This document shows positions 56,201-64,000 of a stretch of DNA of 64,000 nt, in pieces (position 1 is the stretch's first letter; the number at the start of each line of letters is the position of its first letter). The translations under genes were made by a program, and so were the position numbers. Origin of the DNA: Caprella mutica (Eukaryota; Arthropoda; Malacostraca; Amphipoda; Caprellidae); NCBI GenBank assembly GCA_947561585.1, contig CANNZV010000254.1, forward strand, positions 280,677 through 344,676, read 5' to 3'. The notes below the pieces were generated by a model. The model did no database searches, had not been told where the DNA came from, and saw nothing but the letters and a program-made list of their open reading frames with translations.

Positions 56201-57230
56201 TTAGGCTGATGAAACACTCCTAACCAACTAAAGGAGTAGGGGCTGAAATTAGGCCCAGAAAGGTGTCACAGAACTCGTTCTGGAGGCTTCATAGTCCCCT
56301 CTAAATTAAATCTATCATGACAAATGGAATGTTTTTGTTTTCACATTCTGCGGTAATTTGTAAATCCATTCTTCATCGAGAGCTCCTGCGAATTTTGTAA
56401 AGACTCGCCATAACTTTTGCCGGAGAAGAGTCTCTCTCGCAAAGTTTTTGCCGCGGCTTCTTTTTTTGTTTGGACTATTTTTCGGCAGAGGGATTTAATT
56501 GCTCTACCTCACACTTCTCTTTTAATCTCTGAATATTCTTCCACATAAGAATAACTGAGGTTTGAATACCGTGAAATAAGTTTGGAAGAAACGCAAGGCA
56601 TTTATGATTCATATCTAATATATATTCATATGAAATAGAAATAGGCTTAATGATATTTTCTAACCCTAATGTAACTAAATAAGTAAGAAGCAGTTCTGTT
56701 ACTCAAGTCTAAAAAGCTCTACACCCTCACGACTTTTCCTTTTAATAAAGTGATAAGCCTTTCTGTCCGCGGAAAGTTTTTTTTGTACCGTGTCATACGC
56801 AGGATGTTGACTCGAGTAAATACACAGTCTTGTGATTCATTTGTGCAAAGGCACATCCAACATTTGGAGGCTGTATTCTCTTTCTTATTCTCTCCACTGC
56901 GAAAAGAATCAAAGGAGAAAACATCAGATCTGGTGCGCTGCTTTATGACATGGATATTCTTTACTCTGTTTCTAGTTAGTAAATGCATTGGTTTCTCTTA
57001 TTTTTGGGGACTATCGTCAGATTTATTTTTGGTCATTATCATCTGAATAATTATCCCTAGTTATTTATTTACAATGATTTTTTATTATAAATTTAATTGA
57101 TGAATAAGATACAAGGGTGTGTTTTCTGTGGATGCTGAAGCCTGTTCTTTTTATTTTCAGATCAGCCTCATCTGATCTCATATCCAGGCGAAGTGTTTTC
57201 AACAGGCGGCATTACGGCTCCGTGGAAATG
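52954..57230 (+). CDS. Unrecognised gene, N-terminal coding part (two exons in window)
   Basis: Exons 52954-53264 (coding part) and 57161-57230 join in phase to 127 residues and stay open at the second donor (ATG|GTGAGT), so the gene continues to the right. The start is chosen because an in-frame TGA lies 21 nt upstream and the context gccATG is good. The protein is basic, Ser/Thr/Pro-rich and apparently disordered. It has TP repeats (SQTPSSTPQYTAPVELFG) followed by four basophilic-kinase-like sites: RRDRSKS, TRRQSTN, SRRSVFN and NRRHYGS. There is no signal peptide or membrane segment. It resembles an isoform-specific N-terminus of a regulated signalling or channel protein, but I cannot name it. 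Confidence 0.62.
53265..57160 (+). other. Intron of the unrecognised gene
   Basis: 3.9 kb, AT-rich. It contains a short (CAA)n near 54553-54575 and GC-richer islands around 53580, 54400 and 56200-56520 without coding signal. It ends ttttattttcag. Confidence 0.5.
57161..57230 (+). CDS. Unrecognised gene, second coding exon
   Basis: 70 nt. The first base completes the Leu codon, then SASSDLISRRSVFNRRHYGS VEM, ending in phase 0 at ATG|GTGAGT. Both splice sites are strong and the phases agree with the previous exon. Confidence 0.6.
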
Positions 57231-59990
57231 GTGAGTGTACACAAATTCACCTTTCTTACATTCAGGCTATTTCGTTTCTAGAAGAAGTGCTTATCCTGAA
57301 CAATTCTATAACCATCTTAGGTTTAAAAGAAAGATAATTGTTAATGTTCAGTTTTTTAACATTCATGATGTTTTTTTAAGTTCTATCTTTATTCACAAAA
57401 TCAAAAGCATTATTTCGTTGATGGACAAAAATAAATTCGTCAAAGTAAAGTTTTATTGAATCTCAATCACAATCACACATTAATCCATTGTCTATTAGGT
57501 CATTGTGCTGTACTAGAACTCTTCTATTTTACATTTCACTCATCAATGTCTTAGATCTTCCTGTATTAAATGTACTCAAATGCATTAAATTATGCTTCGT
57601 CAGCAATCTATGAAATGAAGAGTTCTACAAATGAAGAACCATGCAAGAACACCTTCAGCGCTCAATGTTAGTCATCAGGTAAAAACATTGCATATCATGC
57701 ATCACATCTTTTAGGAGTTTCTTTTTTAGTTTCTGCCACTGGATATGATCGCAATCTCACTACTGGGTTTCTGTCTGACTCTATCATGAGAGTTTGAATA
57801 AGTTAGAGGGACGTAAAGTGTAGTAAAAGAGCGTCAGTTCATATGTTGCTGCATATATGAAAGAAGCCATTAAATCGCCAGTAGAGCGGTGGGAAACCCA
57901 CCCTTCTCCCCATTTGCAATTTATCCTACCATGTTAATTACTCAGCTCGTTATTACTGCAGTTATCGAGTCTGTTCGTCATTATCCAGTAATTAATTGCA
58001 AAATAACGATGGAAATTCAATTTATCGACTACTTATGGCGGTAGTAATTTGTCTAAGCTGATGATGTGCTCATGCAGCTTTATATCGGAGAATTTTTAAC
58101 AATTTGAATACAAATCATCAGCGGTCGGGGCTTATGTTTTCACTTTGTTTTCTGGTACTTTTTCTGTCAAAATTCTAAAGTGAATGCATCTAGTTGTGCA
58201 TCTTTTCCTTTTTATCGACTTACGAATATGTTCTTGTTGTCGAGAAATAAGATTATTGAATTATTGTAAAGCTCCTGACCATACAGTCCTCTTCAATTAT
58301 CGATGTAACGGTCCGAACAAGAGTTGCTTTTTATTTCAATGGTTCATGTGAATAGAAGATGAATCTATTGAGAAAACACTCCTCAGATAATATCAAAATA
58401 GAATAAACCTTCACTTCTGCACCAAATTTTATACAATTTATCCCATTAATATGACAGAAAACATCAAATAGTATTTTTTTGTCACTAATACTTAATAATT
58501 AAGTATTTTGATTAATTTCTCATATTTTTTATTTTTAAGGAGAGTAATTTTTCTCGCATTATTGACTTCTATATTGCACCAAATTGTGGTATAAGTTGGT
58601 TCACATTTACATGGAGTGTTTCAATTAGAGTGAGCCCCTGTCATTACTCATCTCTTATACTCTTAAGTCTTCATTAGTATCAGATTTACTCTCGGCTGGA
58701 GAGGCTTTATATTAATATCTTAACTGCGACTTAACAAAGCAATACTCTGTGATACTTTGTTTGTTGAACGGCACTCGAGGGATGTGTATAATACATGACA
58801 TAATACTTTTGCATACCATACACTACTATCTTCTTCACCTTTGGTTAATAAATGTAGAATTTTAAAATCTAGAGGGGAAGTTGTACTTAACTTTTCATTG
58901 TTATTGCAATACTTTACAGTAAAATAAGCTTTTGGAATATGTACATTAAAATACAATATTTGAAGCTTAAATAGGTAGTTATTATAATACCTGTATTGAT
59001 GCAGAATGAATGCACCTCACAAAATATTCATATTTAAGTTGATCGATGAATTTAAATTTTGTACTTATTTCAAAATTAATGATCTAGTTAAACTTTGGAA
59101 TTAAAAAAGCTTTTAAAGATGCATCTTACTGTAGTTGTTATATCCATCAAGTTTTCATTTAGCTTGATGTACTAAGTACTAAAGATATGAGAAGTCATTT
59201 ACCCAAAAGACTTTGACACAAAAAGGAGACATAAAATGGTCTTTGATGAAAATATTGGAGTCGTGATTCAATTTATTATTTTATTTTAATACCAGAGGTA
59301 AAACAATGGAATCTACAAATGACCTTAAACACAGCTCTTTTATTTTACACTAATATTTAAACTTGCATAACTACTTGTACTGCCATTGTTCAATATCGTC
59401 ATTTCAAATTATTTGGAGTGATTCTGGCGTTTAATTGGGAAGCACAAATTAATTTGGTTATGGGCCCAACTCACTGAGTCATCAGTAAATCATTTCATTA
59501 TTTCGAGGCCTCTCAAGGGATGCCTAAGACTTCAGTCCAAAATTAATTAATGCAAACACTGGTGAGTTGAAGATGCAGCTTGTAGCGCAGTACTTTTGCT
59601 GTTTCTGTCAGAGATGATATAAACTCGTTTTTTTTTGATTTGCTAGTTAGCCTTGGATGTTCCATTTCTTCTATTTTCATTTTATATGTCCCATTCACCT
59701 TTTGCCTTTGGAGACCATTTCTACGGTTTCTTTTCAGGTATCTTCTCAATAATTGCATTGGCATTCCCTCGAAAGTGCGCCGCAAGGTTCATTCTCCTGG
59801 GAAGTGTGTCTGAGTCTGACAAATGTAGTTTATTGACATAGCTCAGCATTCGAGGCGTACTTTTAATTGTAAAACTTGTTACACTTAAAGCAAAAATTCG
59901 CTAAGAAAATCCTTTTCAAATAGGATAGGATTCTATGTTTGACTTTGGGAGGAAGTTTGACGTGACTCTGAAGAGCAATTATTTGCTCTC
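57231..59990. other. Intron or flank, nothing coding recognised
   Basis: AT-rich. Stretches at 57930-58040 (cagtaattaattgcaaaata) and 59395-59530 have homeodomain-type TAATTA sites and look less random than the rest, possible enhancers; conservation is untested. Confidence 0.3.
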
Positions 59991-60670
59991 TTCTGAACTG
60001 GTGGCCAGTATTCTTACCTATCATTAGACTCAGCATCTTCTGAACTGGTGGCCAGTATTCTTACCTATCATTAGACTCAGCATCTTCTGAACTGGTGGCC
60101 AGTATTCTTACCTATCATTAGACTCAGCATCTTCTGAACTGGTGGCCAGTATTCTTACCTATCATTAGACTCAGCATCTTCTGAACTGGTGGCCAGTATT
60201 CTTACCTATCATTAGACTCAGCATCTTCTGAACTGGTGGCCAGTATTCTTACCTATCATTAGACTCAGCATCTTCTGAACTGGTGGCCAGTATTCTTACC
60301 TATCATTAGACTCAGTATCTTCTGAACTGGTGGCCAGTATTCTTACCTATCATTAGACTCAGCATCTTCTGAACTGGTGGCCAGTATTCTTACCTATCAT
60401 TAGACTCAGCATCTTCTGAACTGGTGGCCAGTATTCTTACCTATCATTAGACTCAGTATCTTCTGAACTGGTGGCCAGTATTCTTACCTATCATTAGACT
60501 CAGCATCTTCTGAACTGGTGGCCAGTATTCTTACCTATCATTAGACTCAGTATCTTCTGAACTGGTGGCCAGTTCAGTTTCATCAAAACTGGTGGCCAGT
60601 TTTCCCATTTGTCATTAGACTCAGTTTCATCAAAACTGGTAGCCAGTTTTCCCATTTGTCATTAGTCTCG
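59991..60670. repeat. 47-bp minisatellite, 12 full copies plus diverged tail
   Basis: The unit is ttctgaactggtggccagta-ttcttacctatcattagact-cagcatc. Units start at 59991 and end at a partial unit from 60555, exactly 12 periods. It is followed by two or three diverged units (aaaactggtggccagttttcc). On the minus strand each unit carries AG|GTAAGA, a strong donor-like motif. Confidence 0.95.
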
Positions 60671-61785
60671 CCTTTCTTTTTGAGCTAATTTATGGATTAT
60701 AAATGTACTAATCACAGGAAGAAATTTTTGTTTCGCAATTAGGGCAAAGTGTCCATATCAGTCTCCAATTTATCGAAACTTTACATTGCTTATTAAAAAT
60801 CTATCTTGCTGCTCATAAAATTACGACACCATTCGGGTCACTTAATCTTAGACATCAGTTTTAAATCTCCCTTTTTCATGTAGATCAGTGAAATTTGCAT
60901 TGATAAAGAGCAGCTCCCTATACATAAATTGATGCATGGTGCTTCTTAGTGATCGATCAAAGGGAGCACATTACTGGTTAATCAAGATGTCAACTTGAGA
61001 AGCTCTTCAGATACATCAGAGGTACCATATGATATAACTTCAATCAAATTTTACTTTGCTGATCGAAAATTAGAATAAATAATGAATCTTTCTAACTATT
61101 GAATGAAAAAAATGTCATGATAGAAACAATCGCAACTGTGAATTTGCCTCATTACTATTTATCAACAGCTCTCTTTACTCTAGTTCAAACTTTAACGCAT
61201 TCTCGAAATTTTGTTGAAGCTGCAGAGCTCGTATATAAGTTTGATTTAAATGTGAGTTAGGTTTTCGCTGAACAAATATTTTTCTCTGTCGCATTTCTGC
61301 ACTCCAGTACTTTATATAATCAATTGTCAAACAAAGCAGAAGTTGCGCACAGTTCCTCCGAATCTGCATCCGCTGAAAAGGCAAACTTTGGCCCTTTGCT
61401 TGGCAGAGCTAAGCTTCCTTCGCTACCCTACAATTTATGAAAATGGAAATTAGAAAAGTTTGAAGTAAATCTATCCTTTCTATCAGTGCTTCCATTAATT
61501 GTACTCATTTTGCGAATAGGAATTCATTGTGTTTGTGGATAGAATTGAACTTTGAAAAGTAAGTTTTGCCGTTTACTTTTATTCTTATTATTTGACCTCT
61601 GAGGCGATAAACTTAAAAATGGTGAAGCGTGAAATATACACGTTTTATAAACTCCGATAATTTTCATATGCTGCTATGAAAAAATCTTTTTTTTTTATTA
61701 ATAGAACCAATACCTTGTCCCAAATTACTCTCTATGAATAATAACTAATATAGACTCAATAATCTACATCCTTTAACTCACTGCA
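60671..61785. other. Nothing recognised
   Basis: AT-rich sequence without supportable features. Confidence 0.35.
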
Positions 61786-61978
61786 CCAGTACTCTACTTT
61801 CACACTCACCACACCAGCTCTTTACACTCAAACTCACCACTCACACGTTTAACTACCACTCCAACTCAACACTCACCACTCCCTTAACTCTCTACTCACA
61901 GACTCACACTCCAACTCACACTCCAACTCACTACTCCAACTCACACTCCAACTCACCACTCCAACTCACATTTCACTT
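61786..61978. repeat. Degenerate CACTCCAACTCA tandem repeat
   Basis: Low-complexity C/A/T-rich run with repeats of cactccaactca and accactccaactca, cleanest at 61910-61972. Confidence 0.85.
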
Positions 61979-64000
61979 GATCAGAACTCTCCCTTGATGT
62001 TCCAGCTCTCCTTTCGAGTTCTATAATTGAGTTTCTCTCCCTCGTTCCTCAATTGAAAACTCAAACCGTATGTTTTGAGTCTTTTCTTTTTATTTACTGA
62101 AATTATGCCAATTATTGAGCAGTGAAAATAACGCAGGTAGTGAGAACAGTATTATGGACGAAATTCAGACTGAAATAAAATATAGTGAACATGTTATTGT
62201 TTTACGCGTCTGTTTTATATGTAGACTAAAATAATAGCTTTGAATGCTCACACATTTGCTTCAAAATTCATATAGGTCACTGCCTGGCTAATTGGCTATC
62301 AATCACTCTTAATTCGGTGTTAACATTCTACTATCATGTTCCGTTTGGATTATTGGATGCGCCGCACCAAGGATTATGCGTTAATGTTGCACGAATATTC
62401 GCTCAATGTCAGTCCTCGAATTCGCCGACAGAGCAGAGGAAGTTCGGTTGCTAAGCACTGAATGGATGCAATCTTTTGCACCTCTCCTCTTTTGATTTGC
62501 ACTGCCAAAACAATATCAGTTATTGCTTATTACGCTGTTTGTTTACATGGCTATGGCAAGCTGCGGAACTCTCGACTCTACCTAAAATGAACCAAAGATA
62601 TTCATACGGAATGATAGATTCGAGAATTATTCGAATGCCTCTTTTTTCATTATCTATAATATGAATGTAAATTATTTATAATTAAATTGAAAGCCTTATG
62701 AGTTGTTTTGATGTTTGAATCCTATGTTTTGATAACTGATACAAACATTCCCATTAAACTACATTAGATCTAAAAAATTGATAGAGTGTGTCTGAAAATA
62801 TTCGTTCCGTGCAGTTCTCCGAACTATTTGTTCCTTTCAACGAAAATAAACGGCCTCAGATGAACATCAATGGGGTTTATCGACAGAGAAGCATTTCCAA
62901 AAAAATCCCTGAATTTACTGCTATTTTTGGAAATGGTTCCTATAGTTCGACTCAATTATTGTTTCATTCGTTGGCGTATCACAAGTATAGAAGAGAGTAA
63001 AGCATAGTTATCTCTGTACAATTTAAGTTAGCATTGATAAGCATATATTTAATATAAAATTTTATTGTATATATTTATATATAATATTTTCTTTAGGCTC
63101 TAGATAAGGTTTACACTCCACTAAAGTAATTTCGCGGCAACATATATTCCAGCAGAATAATTCGAGCTTGTTTGGATATATCAATATGTCTGCATTGGAT
63201 ACTGAGAAATTCTTGCAAATATTAAATCTGCTTTCGGGAAGGAATATCGGAGTCCGTAGCCACTCGAAACCGATCACAGTAGGTTTGTGTAAGGATGGTA
63301 CCAGTCAAATAGTTTATTGAAGACGCGCCTGTAGTTGACAAGGAGATGAGGCTTTATTGTTAACTGACTCCTTGTAACTATGAGGATAAAATATCGCCAG
63401 CCACGCAGCTCAAAAGTGAGAAGCCGCGTGTGAATACGCTCAAAAGAAGTCGATTGAGAGATTTCTTTCACTGGGACCAGTCATGGGTACGAAGAACTCT
63501 CCTCCATTTCTTACCTTACAAGTTTTTTATTTGAAAAATGTTCTACCGTCAATACAACAATACCCTCCTTTTCATATTTCATTCTATTAGTCTTGTTTAA
63601 ATAATTCATAAGACTACGAGATAAATCTATTGAGTCAATCTTTGTGTGAGATACATATGACAAACAAATGAATGGATATTATTATAGAAATCGCAATACA
63701 TTACCATTCACTTCACTTTACTCTGCTTACTTTTAATTTATCATTAATGTGAACTTCTGTTTGATGTATTATTCATAGGTTTTATATTAGTTACTTTCCA
63801 AGAGAGTAAACAAATGCTCTATTGCTTCGACTTGCTCTATAGAACTGATATCTATAACTATTGACTTCATAAATATGACCATCCTTATTGGATTTTAGAG
63901 TGAACAGATATTGCAAACATCTAACTATTAAATTCAGTTCTATTATGCAATAGAATTTAAGTTAGGAAGGTAGGCTTTCGAAATATAAGAAAATGTGAGG
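61979..64000. other. Nothing coding recognised
   Basis: AT-rich with a CpG-containing stretch at 62340-62470 (ggatgcgccgcaccaagg, attcgccgacagagcag) that has no supportable frame. No exon of the left-hand gene was found, so its next exon probably lies beyond the window. Confidence 0.3.

Noticed and set aside
59543..59785. 80-codon minus-strand frame with RRYLKRNRRNGLQRQK
   Set aside because: Basic but low-information, overlapping a plus-strand frame; no domain or splice context.

Overview
The window looks like AT-rich arthropod, most likely insect (possibly hemipteran), nuclear DNA. It has spliced genes with GT-AG introns, I/Jockey-type LINEs, a Ty3/gypsy-type LTR retrotransposon, several families of terminal-inverted-repeat DNA transposons and an unusually high load of minisatellites (about 9 kb, roughly 14% of the window by my coordinates). 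The species assignment is inference. There are no operons, CRISPR arrays or bacterial signals.

Region 1 (1-12.7 kb) is the 3' half of a plus-strand gene that I identify as MCM8, the meiotic/recombination DNA helicase. Five exons at 3971-4095, 6023-6106, 6373-6517, 6834-6992 and 12518-12712 join in frame into 235 codons covering the AAA+ lid and the C-terminal winged helix, then a stop. Upstream exons lie left of the window. The introns are full of repeats: an apparently intact I-type LINE ORF2 (1-3690); a 44-copy 25-bp minisatellite that begins inside the last 20 nt of an exon and copies its 5' splice site; a DNA transposon rich in GGAGTC motifs; and a 5.18-kb decayed Ty3/gypsy-type element in antisense (7046-12228) that itself carries a TTAA-flanked MITE.

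Region 2 (12.7-30 kb) is a transposon graveyard. It holds PIF/Harbinger-like MITEs with TAA/TTA target duplications, a LINE fragment with two successive ORF1-like regions interrupted by a P/THAP-like element, a hAT MITE sitting in an old minisatellite, a mariner pseudogene, a back-to-back inverted MITE dimer and a 987-bp snapback element.

Region 3 (30-52 kb) is gene-poor. A pogo-like MITE, then four successive tandem arrays (20, 32, 23 and 11 bp units, about 34.3-39.8 kb), then a GAGA-rich GC-richer block that may be a promoter with a non-coding first exon (39.8-40.26 kb). After that come a 41-bp array of dyad-symmetric units, a cloverleaf-like fold near 48 kb and an 18-bp array.

Region 4 (52.6-64 kb) contains the N-terminal coding part of a second plus-strand gene. 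Exons 52654-53264 and 57161-57230 encode 127 visible residues, basic and rich in RRxS-type sites; I do not recognise the protein. Its long introns hold a 47-bp array. The gene continues past the right edge.

The observation I rate highest is the MCM8 splice-donor minisatellite: 44 tandem copies of an exon end plus donor site. Only the first donor gives an open reading frame, because the TGA embedded in that donor becomes an in-frame stop if any later copy is used.
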